Source of the DNA: Gammaproteobacteria bacterium
Lineage (GTDB): Bacteria > Pseudomonadota > Gammaproteobacteria > Steroidobacterales > Woeseiaceae
DNA: 64,000 bases
NCBI GenBank assembly: GCA_029863305.1
Contig: JAOTVR010000004.1
Location: forward strand, 1-64,000
Reading direction: 5' to 3'
The notes below the pieces were generated by a model. That model was given only the letters and a program-made list of their open reading frames with translations. It did no database searches and was not told where the DNA came from. Made by a program: the position numbers and the translations under genes. Below, piece by piece: positions 37,863-46,535 of this stretch. Numbering within the stretch: position 1 is the stretch's first letter; every line of letters starts with the position of its first letter.

Positions 37863-37885
37863 AGGGGACTTTGTCCCTTTCTTTT
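37863..37885 (+). terminator. Intrinsic terminator after the acylase gene
   Basis: AGGGGAC-TTT-GTCCCTT forms a five- to seven-pair stem with a TTT loop, followed by TCTTTT, 22 bases after the acylase stop. It suggests that the MoxR gene has its own promoter. Confidence 0.6.
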
Positions 37886-37928
37886 CCGGTAAGATAGTCA
37901 TTGCACTTTACTGAGATCGGAAAACAGC

Positions 37929-38792
37929 ATGACCGCAAGCAAATTCACCGGAACCAGTACCTACGTAGCGACAGAAGACCTGATGATAGCCGTGAACGCG
38001 GCTGTGACGCTCGAGCGCCCCATTCTAATCAAAGGCGAGCCAGGCACCGGCAAGACACAGCTGGCGATCGAAGTGGCCAATTCACTCGGGAAGCCCCTGT
38101 ACGAGTGGCATATCAAGTCAACGACGAAAGCGCAGCAAGGCCTCTACGAATACGACGCAGTAGCGCGTCTTCGCGATTCGCAACTCGGCGATGATCGCGT
38201 GCACGATATTGCGAACTACATCGTGCGCGGCAAAATCTGGGAGGCGTTCGAGGCAGATGAGCAGCCCGTTTTGCTGATCGACGAAGTCGACAAGGCTGAC
38301 ATAGAGTTTCCGAACGACCTGCTCCGCGAACTTGATCGAATGGAGTTCTACGTCTATGAAACCAAGCGCCTCATCAAGGCTGTGCATCGTCCGATCATAG
38401 TAATCACGAGTAACAACGAAAAAGAGTTACCGGACGCGTTCTTGCGGCGCTGTTTCTTCCATTACATAAAGTTTCCGGAAAAGGAAACGATGCAACAGAT
38501 CGTAGATGTTCACTTTCCGAATCTGAAGAAGGATCTATTGAGCGAAGCTCTCAACGCTTTTTACAAAGTTCGTGAGGTCCCTGGCCTGAAAAAGAAACCG
38601 TCCACCTCGGAACTGCTCGACTGGATCAAATTGTTGCTGGCAGAAGACATCCCGCCTGAAGCGTTGCGCATGGAGGATACGCGCAAGGCGATTCCGCCTT
38701 TGTATGGCGCGTTGTTGAAGAACGAGCAAGATGTGCATTTGTTCGAGCAATTGGTTTTTCTTGATCGACGAGCAAACTCGAGATCGCAGTAA
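37929..38792 (+). CDS. MoxR-type AAA+ ATPase
   Basis: A 287-residue single-domain AAA+ ATPase. Walker A is IKGEPGTGKTQLA (about residues 35-47) and Walker B is VLLIDEVDKADIEFPNDLL. Sensor 1 is ITSNNEKELPDAFLRRC with the arginine finger pair; the small lid domain lies C-terminal. MoxR proteins work as chaperones that remodel or mature partner enzymes together with a VWA-domain protein, which is the next gene six bases on. The target is unknown. Confidence 0.93.
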   Translation: MTASKFTGTSTYVATEDLMIAVNAAVTLERPILIKGEPGTGKTQLAIEVANSLGKPLYEWHIKSTTKAQQGLYEYDAVARLRDSQLGDDRVHDIANYIVRGKIWEAFEADEQPVLLIDEVDKADIEFPNDLLRELDRMEFYVYETKRLIKAVHRPIIVITSNNEKELPDAFLRRCFFHYIKFPEKETMQQIVDVHFPNLKKDLLSEALNAFYKVREVPGLKKKPSTSELLDWIKLLLAEDIPPEALRMEDTRKAIPPLYGALLKNEQDVHLFEQLVFLDRRANSRSQ

Positions 38793-38798
38793 GCCGGT

Positions 38799-39974
38799 AT
38801 GCTGATTCCATTTTTCTATTTGCTTCGTGACGGCGGCATGAAGACGTCGATAACCGAGATGTTGACGTTGCTCGAAGCGATGAAACGGGGAGTAGCACAG
38901 CAAAACGTCGACGACTTTTATTATCTGGCGCGTGCATGTCTTGTCAAAGACGAGTCGCAACTCGATCGGTTTGATCGAATCTTCGCTGTTTACTTCAAGG
39001 GTGTTGAGGACAGCTTCGGAGACCTTATGGATGACATTCCGGATGAGTGGCTCCGGCGCCAGGCCGAACTCACGTTGTCCGAAGAAGAGCGCGCGAAAAT
39101 CGAGGCGCTCGGCGGGTTCGAGGAACTGATGAAGGCCCTGCAGGAGCGTCTCGATGAACAGAATGAGAGACACGAAGGCGGTAACAAGTGGATTGGCACT
39201 GCCGGGACATCACCGTTTGGCGCATTCGGGTACAACCCGGAAGGTGTTCGCATCGGTCAAAATGGCTCACGAAACCGCAGTGCCGTGAAGGTCTGGGACC
39301 GCCGCGAGTATCGTAATCTCGATGATTCCGTCGAGCTTGGTACGCGCAACATCAAAGTCGCGTTGCGACGCTTGCGAAAATTCGCACGTGAGGGCGCCGC
39401 CGATCAGCTGGATCTGGAAGATACGATCGACAAGACGGCGCGCAATGCCGGACTGCTGGACATTCGCATGGTTCCCGAGCGACACAACGCAGTCAAGGTT
39501 CTGCTGTGTCTCGATATCGGCGGTTCGATGGATGATCATGTTCGCGTTTGCGAGGAGTTGTTTTCCGCATCGCGCAGCGAGTTCAAGCACCTCGAATATT
39601 TCTATTTTCACAATTTTATCTATGAGAGCCTGTGGAAAGACAATCGCCGCCGACACGCCGAAAAAATTTCGACACTCGACATAACGCACAAATACGGCGC
39701 TGACTATAAGCTGGTTTTTGTCGGGGATGCGACGATGAGCCCTTACGAAATCGTCTACGCCGGCGGGAGCGTTGAGCACTGGAATGAAGAGCCCGGGGCG
39801 GTGTGGATCAAGCGCCTGCTTAATACGTATCCCAAAGCTATCTGGCTTAATCCGGAACCGAGAAATCGCTGGGAATACACGCCATCGGTAAGACTAACGC
39901 GCGAAATCATGGGCGACAGAATGTACCCGCTCACGATTGCCGGACTCGATGCAGGTATCAGGGCGTTGCATTGA
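38799..39974 (+). CDS. VWA-domain protein, CoxE-like partner of MoxR
   Basis: A 391-residue cytoplasmic protein with a helical N-terminal half and a C-terminal von Willebrand A domain. The metal-ion-dependent adhesion motif reads LDIGGSMDDH (DxGxS; second Gly where Ser is typical), with FVGDATMSPYE supplying the distal Asp/Thr. No signal peptide or membrane segment. RREYRNLDDSVELGTRNIKVALRRLRKFAREGA before the VWA domain is typical of the group. Coupled to the MoxR gene, it probably presents a substrate to the ATPase. Confidence 0.9.
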   Translation: MLIPFFYLLRDGGMKTSITEMLTLLEAMKRGVAQQNVDDFYYLARACLVKDESQLDRFDRIFAVYFKGVEDSFGDLMDDIPDEWLRRQAELTLSEEERAKIEALGGFEELMKALQERLDEQNERHEGGNKWIGTAGTSPFGAFGYNPEGVRIGQNGSRNRSAVKVWDRREYRNLDDSVELGTRNIKVALRRLRKFAREGAADQLDLEDTIDKTARNAGLLDIRMVPERHNAVKVLLCLDIGGSMDDHVRVCEELFSASRSEFKHLEYFYFHNFIYESLWKDNRRRHAEKISTLDITHKYGADYKLVFVGDATMSPYEIVYAGGSVEHWNEEPGAVWIKRLLNTYPKAIWLNPEPRNRWEYTPSVRLTREIMGDRMYPLTIAGLDAGIRALH

Positions 39975-40001
39975 ATCGTCCGATGGCTACGGCCCGGGTT
40001 T

Positions 40002-40535
40002 CTACAAGTTCTTGCCTGCCCCAAGCGCTTTGAGGTCCGCCAGCACCTGTGCCGAATGCTCTGCGGGTTTGACTTTGGTGTAGTGCTTGGCGAGCGTGCC
40101 GTCGGGACCAATCAGAAAGGTCTGTCGTTTGGCTACCGTCATGCCGAACATTTTTGTCTTGACGCCATACGCTTCGGCCGCCTGGCCTCGAGTATCGGCA
40201 AGAAGCGGGAAGGGGAGGCCGTGATTCTCCGCAAATTTCTGGTGTGATTCGACGTCATCCAGGCTCACGCCGAGAATCTGGGCATTGAGCGCCTTAAAAG
40301 CGAAAATGTTGTCGCGAAACTCGCAGGCTTCGGTCGTGCAACCGGGCGTTTCGTCCTTTGGGTAGAAGTAAAGTACGACCCACTGGTCTCGGTAGTCTTC
40401 GAGCGAGTGCAACTGGCCGTCCTGGTCAGGCAGCTCGAATTCGGGAGCTGATTGCCCCACAGTGATCTGCTCGGAGGCCAGCGCTGTCGCGCCGAGCGCC
40501 AAAAATATCAAAAGAGCAAATAGTGATCGATGCAT
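40002..40535 (-). CDS. Exported thiol peroxidase of the Bcp/PrxQ family
   Basis: A 177-residue peroxiredoxin reducing hydroperoxides. The domain contains VGQSAPEFELPDQDG, YFYPKDETPGCTTEACEFRD with the peroxidatic and resolving cysteines five residues apart (CTTEAC, atypical two-Cys Bcp), and GVSLDDVESHQKFAENHGLPFPLLAD. Most Bcp proteins are cytoplasmic; this one has a clear signal peptide (MHRSLFALLIFLALGATALA), so it should act in the periplasm. The start at 40535 is set by AGGAGG. It is divergent from the patatin gene. Confidence 0.93.
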   Translation of the reverse strand: MHRSLFALLIFLALGATALASEQITVGQSAPEFELPDQDGQLHSLEDYRDQWVVLYFYPKDETPGCTTEACEFRDNIFAFKALNAQILGVSLDDVESHQKFAENHGLPFPLLADTRGQAAEAYGVKTKMFGMTVAKRQTFLIGPDGTLAKHYTKVKPAEHSAQVLADLKALGAGKNL

Positions 40536-40608
40536 CGGAAACCTCCTTCGGCCAACACTATAATACGATTTGGCCCGCATTGACTGCTATTTGACAAATC
40601 GTAACGTT

Positions 40609-41829
40609 ATGAGACCTGCTGCAGTGTCAGACCACAAGACAGCTCTCGTCCTGCCGGGCGGTGGTGCCCGCGGTGCGTTCCAGGTCGGCGTTCTCAAGGC
40701 ACTGGCTGAGCTGATGCCCAAGGGCAGTCCGAATCCCTTTGCGGTCATCAGCGGGACGTCTGCGGGCGCGATCAACTCGGTCGTCCTGGCGAGCAAGGCG
40801 CGGCGGTTTCGCGTTGCTGTTGCAGAGCTCGACAGGGTCTGGGCCAATTTTCACTGCGACCAGGTATTTCGCAGCGACAATCTGGCGATGCTGAAGAGCA
40901 GTTTGCACTGGCTGGCGTCAATCGTGCTCGGCGGGTTTCTTGTCGGTACGCCGAAATCGCTGCTCGACAACTCGCCGCTTCGTTCGTTGCTGAGTCGCAA
41001 CGTCCGCTTTCCACGGATACAGGTTGCGATCGACGCCGGATATCTCGAGGCTGTGGCAGTCACGGCGGCCAGCTACGCGTCGGCGCACTCGACGTCTTTC
41101 TTTCAGGCGGCTCGGGGTCGTGGCGGTTGGTCGCGGACCCGCCGCGTCGGTGTGCGCGGCGATCTGCATCTCGATCATCTGATGGCCAGCATCGCCGTAC
41201 CAATGATCTTTCCGCCTGTTCGGATCGGCGGCGGGTATTTTGGGGATGGCGCGATGCGGCAGGCAACTCCGCTGAGCCCTGCGATCCATTTAGGGGCCGA
41301 TCGAATACTTGTCATTGGTGTACGCGACGAGACAGCGGACAAGGAACCGGATCCCGACAAACCACAGGAACACCCGAGTTTTGCACAGATCGCGGGCTAT
41401 ATGCTCGACACATTATTCATGGATGGTCTCTACTCTGACATCGAACGCATGACACGCATCAACCAGCTCGTCGACGCCGTGAGTCCACAGCATCGCAGTG
41501 GAGCGCTGAAGCGGATGCGTCCGATCGATACGATGCTCATCGTTCCGAGCGAAGACCTTCGCGTGATCGCGCACAATCACCGGCGCGAACTGCCATTCGC
41601 GGTTCGGGGGCTCTTGCGCGGTATCGGCGGCCGGGGCAGGGGTGAGAATCGTCTGCTGAGCTTCCTGATGTTTGAACAGGCGTACACGCGCGAACTGATT
41701 GAACTCGGCTATCAGAACGCGATGCAAGTCAAAGACGAACTGCTCGATTTCGTGACGGGCGCCGACGTCCCGCGTCTATTTGCGCCAAGCTGGATAAAGA
41801 AGGACTTGAGCCCGTTTCATAACGATTAA
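40609..41829 (+). CDS. Patatin-like phospholipase
   Basis: A 406-residue serine lipid acyl hydrolase. The oxyanion-hole motif is PGGGARGAFQVGVL, the nucleophile elbow is ISGTSAGAINSVV, and the catalytic Asp is in YFGDGAM. The rest (DETADKEPDPDKPQEHPSFAQIAGYMLDTLFMDGLYSDIERM) is typical of the proteobacterial RssA-like group. The ATG at 40609 is used; GTG at 40624 is possible and neither has a good ribosome-binding site. No signal peptide. It ends nine bases before the stop of mgtE. Confidence 0.9.
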   Translation: MRPAAVSDHKTALVLPGGGARGAFQVGVLKALAELMPKGSPNPFAVISGTSAGAINSVVLASKARRFRVAVAELDRVWANFHCDQVFRSDNLAMLKSSLHWLASIVLGGFLVGTPKSLLDNSPLRSLLSRNVRFPRIQVAIDAGYLEAVAVTAASYASAHSTSFFQAARGRGGWSRTRRVGVRGDLHLDHLMASIAVPMIFPPVRIGGGYFGDGAMRQATPLSPAIHLGADRILVIGVRDETADKEPDPDKPQEHPSFAQIAGYMLDTLFMDGLYSDIERMTRINQLVDAVSPQHRSGALKRMRPIDTMLIVPSEDLRVIAHNHRRELPFAVRGLLRGIGGRGRGENRLLSFLMFEQAYTRELIELGYQNAMQVKDELLDFVTGADVPRLFAPSWIKKDLSPFHND

Positions 41830-41838
41830 GACGTGCAG

Positions 41839-43188
41839 CTACAATAAGAAAGCAGCTCCGAGGCCGAGAAACGCCATGTAACCGATGACGTCGGTTACGG
41901 TCGTCAGCACGACACCGCCGGCCAGCGCCGGATCAATGTTCATGCGCCTGAGAGCAAGGGGTATGCTAAAGCCGGCGACAGCCGCGACAATCAAGTTGAT
42001 GATCATCGCGGCACCTATAACCCCACCAATTCGCCACTGGCCGAACCACAGGTAGGTGAATCCTGCGACGATGATGGACCAGCCGATGCCGTTCAATACA
42101 CCGACCAGCAGTTCCTTGCGCAATATTCGCCGGGCGTTGGTGCGATCGATCTGGCCCAGTGCGATGGCGCGGGTAATGATCGTCAGCGACTGGCTGCCGG
42201 CGACGCCGCCCATACTTGGAACCACGGGCATGAGCACTGCGAGCAGCACGATCTTGTCGACGGTCGTCTGAAAAATGTCGACGACCGCCGCGGCCAGAAA
42301 AGCTGTGCAAAGATTTACGCCAAGCCACAGAGCGCGGCGCGAAGCACTCTTGAATACCGGCGCGAACATATCATCCTCTTCGTCGAGACCGGCGGCACTC
42401 ATAAAAGAGTGCTCGGCTTCATCTCGAATTACATCGACGACATCGTCAACGGTAATGCGACCGACGACGTGATGGTTGTCATCGACGACGGGAGCCGACA
42501 GAAGATCACGGTGCTCAAATTCCCACACGACTTCCTGCGATGGCGTGTGCGCCGGAATCGGCAGAATATCGGTCGACATGACCGCCGCAACGCTGGTGTC
42601 GGCATCGTTGGTCAACAGCCGTGACAAATACAGCGTGCCGACGTACCCGTTATCACGATCAACGACGAAGATCGAGTCCGTGCCGTCGGGCATCTCCCCC
42701 CGCGCCCGCAGGTAGCGACAGACGACTTCCAGGGTGACGTCCGGTCGAACGGTCACGATGTCGACGTTCATCAGGCCGCCTGCGCTGTCCTCACCGTAGG
42801 CGAGTACCTGGCGCAGTCGTTCTTCGTCCTGATCATCGAGCGATTGCAGTACTTTTTGTGTGATGGTTTCCGGCAGATCGATGAGCAGGTCGGCGAGATC
42901 ATCGAGCTCCATGCCTTCGGTCGCGGCGATGAGCTGTTCGGTCTTCATGCCCTTGATCAGGCCATCGCGAACCTCGTCGGAAACCTCAACGAGTACGTCG
43001 CCCTCGTCGTCGGAACCGACCATTTCCCAAAGAACCGCGCGCTCGCCGAGTGGCACGGACTCGAGCAGGCGGGCAATTTCGGCCGGGTGCAAGCTGTGGA
43101 TCATCCGGCGGGCAGAGCGCATACCGCCGCTGTCGAGCTGTTCGCGCAACAGTTTCAGGCTAGCCTGGGTGTGCTCTCTCGCTTCCAT
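41839..43188 (-). CDS. mgtE: Magnesium transporter MgtE
   Basis: A 449-residue magnesium channel of the inner membrane. It has the cytosolic N domain (helical, MRSARRMIHSLHPAEIARLLESVPLGERAVLWEM), a CBS pair (AGGLMNVDIVTVRPDVTLEVV... and VMSTDILPIPAHTPSQEVVWEFEHRDLLSAPVVDD), the connecting helix, and five transmembrane helices with PVVPSMGGVAGSQSLTIITRAIA lining the pore. All family parts are present. It is last in the minus-strand cluster, 55 bases after rapZ. Confidence 0.95.
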   Translation of the reverse strand: MEAREHTQASLKLLREQLDSGGMRSARRMIHSLHPAEIARLLESVPLGERAVLWEMVGSDDEGDVLVEVSDEVRDGLIKGMKTEQLIAATEGMELDDLADLLIDLPETITQKVLQSLDDQDEERLRQVLAYGEDSAGGLMNVDIVTVRPDVTLEVVCRYLRARGEMPDGTDSIFVVDRDNGYVGTLYLSRLLTNDADTSVAAVMSTDILPIPAHTPSQEVVWEFEHRDLLSAPVVDDNHHVVGRITVDDVVDVIRDEAEHSFMSAAGLDEEDDMFAPVFKSASRRALWLGVNLCTAFLAAAVVDIFQTTVDKIVLLAVLMPVVPSMGGVAGSQSLTIITRAIALGQIDRTNARRILRKELLVGVLNGIGWSIIVAGFTYLWFGQWRIGGVIGAAMIINLIVAAVAGFSIPLALRRMNIDPALAGGVVLTTVTDVIGYMAFLGLGAAFLL

Positions 43189-43243
43189 AACTTACCGCCC
43201 CGGAAATCTAGCCGGAGTTTAACTGTCTTCGGGACCAGCGGCA

Positions 43244-44122
43244 CTATGTATTGCCGTGCGACGGAGTAGCCAGTTCGTTGTGGCGGGCCAGGACGGGATC
43301 GTGCATCTCGCGCAGGGCATTGGTGAGTTTTTCGGTCATGTATACCGAGCGGTGCTGGCCGCCGGTGCAGCCGATCGCGACGGTCAGATAAGCCCTGTGG
43401 ACGTTTTCGTACTCCGGAATCCAGCGTTGCAGGAAATTCAGGATGTCCTCGTACATCGCGACGAAAGCCGGTTGGGCATCCAGAAAATCAATGACCTCCT
43501 GATCCAGGCCCGTCAGACCGCGCAGCTCGACAGTCCAGTACGGGTTTGGCAGGGATCGCAGATCAAATACGAAGTCCGCGTCCGATGGTATGCCATGCTT
43601 GAAGCCGAAGGACTCGATCAATACAGAAAGCGTATCTGTAGTTCGTCGATCAATTCGTTCGCGAATCGTGTTAGCCAGTTCGTAGATACTCGTTCGCGAC
43701 GTATCGATCACAAGATCCGCCGAATTGAGCACGACCGACAGCATCTCCCGCTCACCTATGATCGCCGCACGTAACGCGGTTCCCTGACGGGCCAGCGGAT
43801 GGCGTCGTCGCGTTTCGCCATAGCGTTTTAGCAGGACTTCATCGCTGGATTGAAGAAACAACAACTCGGTCTGGATACCCTGCTGACGCAACTCTTCGAT
43901 TAACTGCGGGAGCGCTTCGAGATTTTCATTGCGATTGCGTGCATCCACGCCGACCGCGAGAAGACGTGTCGATTCATCAGTCTGTGCGGTAACTTCATTG
44001 ATTACCGGCTTCAGCAATGCTGCCGGCATGTTATCAATACAGTAATAGCCCAGATCTTCGAGGACGTGTAGCGCGATCGACTTGCCCGAGCCGGACAAGC
44101 CGCTAACAATAATCAAGCGCAT
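43244..44122 (-). CDS. rapZ: RNase adapter protein RapZ
   Basis: A 292-residue nucleotide-binding protein. In E. coli it delivers the small RNA GlmZ to RNase E and so controls glucosamine-6-phosphate synthase. It has Walker A GLSGSGKS (residues 8-15), DNMPAALL, VDARN, FLQSSDEVLLKRYGETRRRHPL, RSLPNPYW and the C-terminal IGCTGGQHRSVYMTEKL, all conserved. The ATG overlaps the ptsN stop by ten bases, so the two are translationally coupled. The usual downstream npr gene is not here; mgtE follows instead. Confidence 0.95.
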   Translation of the reverse strand: MRLIIVSGLSGSGKSIALHVLEDLGYYCIDNMPAALLKPVINEVTAQTDESTRLLAVGVDARNRNENLEALPQLIEELRQQGIQTELLFLQSSDEVLLKRYGETRRRHPLARQGTALRAAIIGEREMLSVVLNSADLVIDTSRTSIYELANTIRERIDRRTTDTLSVLIESFGFKHGIPSDADFVFDLRSLPNPYWTVELRGLTGLDQEVIDFLDAQPAFVAMYEDILNFLQRWIPEYENVHRAYLTVAIGCTGGQHRSVYMTEKLTNALREMHDPVLARHNELATPSHGNT

Positions 44123-44559
44123 AGGGCGTCGTACAACTCTCTGCTTGACGTGGCTTCACGCAATGCGACCCGCAATTCTCTGTCGCCGAGTAACTCTGCG
44201 ATACTGCAGATGGTAGCCTGATCCTCATCATTGAGATCAGATGGCACCATAAGGCCCAGAATCAGGTCGACGGCTTCACCGTCCGCCGAATCAAACTCAA
44301 CGGCGTCGCTCAGCTTGATTAGCGCACCGGCGCTGCTGTCCAGGCCGTCGACTCGACAGTGTGGGAAAGCGACGCCCTGGTCCAGACTTGTGCAGCCCAG
44401 TCGTTCACGTTCTATCAGCCCTTCGAAGATGCTTTCGTGCGAAATGCCGGGATAGCCGCGGACGAGTAACTCGCTCATTATTTCAAGACAGTGTTTCTTG
44501 CTGCGAGCGTGCGCGTTACACAAAACACTGTCTGGCTTGATGATTTCCTGGAGCAACAT
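44113..44559 (-). CDS. ptsN: Nitrogen-PTS EIIA protein PtsN
   Basis: A 148-residue regulatory phosphoprotein of the nitrogen PTS. It shows the EIIA-fructose-like fold with ERERLGCTSLDQGVAFPHCRVD, whose His is the phosphorylation site, and LGLMVPSDLNDEDQATICSIAELL. It regulates potassium transport, sigma-54 output and other functions in relatives. The order rpoN-hpf-ptsN-rapZ is conserved. A strong hairpin lies in the gap before it. Confidence 0.94.
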   Translation of the reverse strand: MLLQEIIKPDSVLCNAHARSKKHCLEIMSELLVRGYPGISHESIFEGLIERERLGCTSLDQGVAFPHCRVDGLDSSAGALIKLSDAVEFDSADGEAVDLILGLMVPSDLNDEDQATICSIAELLGDRELRVALREATSSRELYDALCA

Positions 44560-44582
44560 TTGAATTGAGCTTTATGCGTGCT

Positions 44583-44612
44583 GGTCCGCGCGGCCGAGTA
44601 GCCGCGCGGACC
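44583..44612 (-). promoter_or_regulatory. Strong hairpin in the hpf-ptsN intergenic gap
   Basis: GGTCCGCGCGGC and its exact complement form a 12-pair GC-rich stem with the loop CGAGTA, between the hpf stop (44623) and the ptsN ATG (44559). No U-run follows on the minus strand, so it is more likely an RNA-stability, processing or attenuation element than a terminator. Confidence 0.7.
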
Positions 44613-44622
44613 AAATGCGGGG

Positions 44623-44940
44623 CTAATATCTTATCTTACGTGCTTCTTTGGCACGGTGGTCGCCGAGCTTCTCTTTATATTTTCTCACTCGCCGATCGAG
44701 TTTGTCGACGAGACCATCGATAGCAGCATACATGTCCTCTTCAGTATTGTCGGCGTAAATCGTACCGCCGTTAACCTTGACAGTGGCTTCTGCTTTATGA
44801 CGGAGTTTTTCGACGGTCAGGATACAGCTTACGTCAGACACCAGATCAAAATGCCGTTCGATCTTTTCAATCTTGGACTCGACATAACCTCTAAGCGAAG
44901 CGGTTACCTCGACGTGATGGCCTGAAACGTTCAATTGCAT
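44623..44940 (-). CDS. hpf: Ribosome hibernation promoting factor, short form
   Basis: A 105-residue protein that binds the small ribosomal subunit and promotes 100S dimers in stationary phase. It has MQLNVSGHHVEVTASLRGYVESKIEKIERHF, EKLRHKAEATVKVNGGTIYADNTEEDMYAAIDGLVDKLDRRVRKYKEK, and a basic tail. The start at 44940 follows GGGAG by seven bases. The lack of the C-terminal long-form domain is normal for gammaproteobacteria. It lies between rpoN and ptsN. Confidence 0.95.
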   Translation of the reverse strand: MQLNVSGHHVEVTASLRGYVESKIEKIERHFDLVSDVSCILTVEKLRHKAEATVKVNGGTIYADNTEEDMYAAIDGLVDKLDRRVRKYKEKLGDHRAKEARKIRY

Positions 44941-45084
44941 AGTGTTCTCCCATACTTCTAATGTCGTACGTGTCCAACCATATCGGCCCCCGCGAAGATA
45001 TGGCGCGGCTCGCACATTTGTGACGGGTTTAGATTACAAGCAGCTCAGATCTCCTTCTGTGGTGTTAAATTCGCATATTTCCTG

Positions 45085-46476
45085 TTACGCCGGGCGTCTC
45101 CTGCGTTCGCTCGACGATGCAATATTCATAGCTTCACGGTACTTCGCGACAGTCCGTCTCGCAACCGAAATACCCTCTTCGGCAAGCATATTTGCGATCT
45201 TGCTGTCGCTGAGAGGCTTGCCCGGGATCTCGGCACCGATCAGTTTGCGGATCTTGGCTCTGACCGACGTCGACGATTGATCCTCACCGTCTGCCGACGA
45301 CAGGTGAGATGAGAAAAAGTACTTGAATTCAAAAACTCCGCGCGGCGTATGCATGTACTTGTTAGTCGTTACCCGCGAGATCGTGGATTCGTGCATACCG
45401 ATTTCCTCGGCCACATCGCGCAATACCATCGGTTTCATTGCCTCGTCGCCATGTTCGAGAAAGTTGGTCTGTCGGGAGACGATGCTGGTTGCCACCTTCA
45501 TCAGCGTTTCGTTGCGTATTTCGAGGCTGCGTATCAACCAGCGAGCTTCCTGCAGTTGTGAGCGAAGCACCGTATGATCACCGCTGCCTCGCAGCAGTCG
45601 TGCGTACTGTTGATTGACCGACAGCCGCGGAACACCGGTGGGGCTGATTTCCACCACCCAATGGTTGTCCACTTTACGGACGAATACATCGGGTATGACG
45701 TATTGGGCGGCGGCGGGGCTGACTGCCAGGCCCGGTTTCGGATTACAGCTTTTGACCAGCACCAGCGCTTCATGCAGGTTATCTTCAGACGTTCGCAGGC
45801 TGCGTCGCAATTCACCGTAGTTGCGGTCGGCGACAAGGTCAAGATGACTCTCCGCAAGCTGGATAGCCAGCGGCAATCCAGGCGTTTCGGCATCAAGTTG
45901 CCTGAGCTGCAAAATAATGCATTCCGAAACAGAGCGGGCGGCCACTCCGACCGGATCAAGCCGCTGAACCTTGTCGAGCGTATCCTCTACTTCCTGATAC
46001 GAAAAACCCGATTGTGCATCAAGGCCCCCGGCAATTTCCGCAAGATCCTCGCTCAGGTATCCGTCATCACCGATCGAATCGATAATCGCTTCGCCGATGA
46101 CAGCCTGACGTGGGGTGAAATGCTCCATCTCGAGCTGCCACAGCAGATGTTCGCGCAAGGTCTGTCCGGATTCGTCGGCGAAATCACTGCTCGGTCGGCC
46201 TTCCCCATTCCAGCCGCCATCCTGAATGTTGGCGGTCGCACGTTCCTGCCAGGAATCTTCCGCCTGAATCGTCTGAACCTCCGCAGTCGTTTCCGCACTG
46301 GTTTGAGGAACGTCAGGCAGATCCTCCATCTCGAGCATGATGTTCTCTTCGAGTGCTTCCTGAATCTGTGCGTTCAAGTCCAGAACCGGCAGCTGCAAGA
46401 GTCGGATGGCCTGCTGCAGCTGCGGCGTCATCGTCAGTGTTTGCCCAAGTTTTAACTGCAGTGACGGTTTCAGCAT
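45085..46476 (-). CDS. rpoN: RNA polymerase sigma-54 factor
   Basis: A 463-residue sigma-54. Region I is glutamine-rich (LKLGQTLTMTPQLQQAIRLLQLPVLDL), followed by an acidic region II. The core-binding and DNA-binding region III contains HESTISRVTTNKYMHTPRGVFEFKYFFSS, and the RpoN box reads ARRTVAKYREAMNI. The size matches the family. It follows lptB by 59 bases in the conserved lpt-rpoN-hpf-ptsN cluster. No activator gene is seen nearby. Confidence 0.96.
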   Translation of the reverse strand: MLKPSLQLKLGQTLTMTPQLQQAIRLLQLPVLDLNAQIQEALEENIMLEMEDLPDVPQTSAETTAEVQTIQAEDSWQERATANIQDGGWNGEGRPSSDFADESGQTLREHLLWQLEMEHFTPRQAVIGEAIIDSIGDDGYLSEDLAEIAGGLDAQSGFSYQEVEDTLDKVQRLDPVGVAARSVSECIILQLRQLDAETPGLPLAIQLAESHLDLVADRNYGELRRSLRTSEDNLHEALVLVKSCNPKPGLAVSPAAAQYVIPDVFVRKVDNHWVVEISPTGVPRLSVNQQYARLLRGSGDHTVLRSQLQEARWLIRSLEIRNETLMKVATSIVSRQTNFLEHGDEAMKPMVLRDVAEEIGMHESTISRVTTNKYMHTPRGVFEFKYFFSSHLSSADGEDQSSTSVRAKIRKLIGAEIPGKPLSDSKIANMLAEEGISVARRTVAKYREAMNIASSSERRRRPA

Positions 46477-46535
46477 TGGTTAGTGTGTGCGACGGAAATG
46501 TGCATTGCCCCTTTAGTACGTGACTCCAGTTTGCC

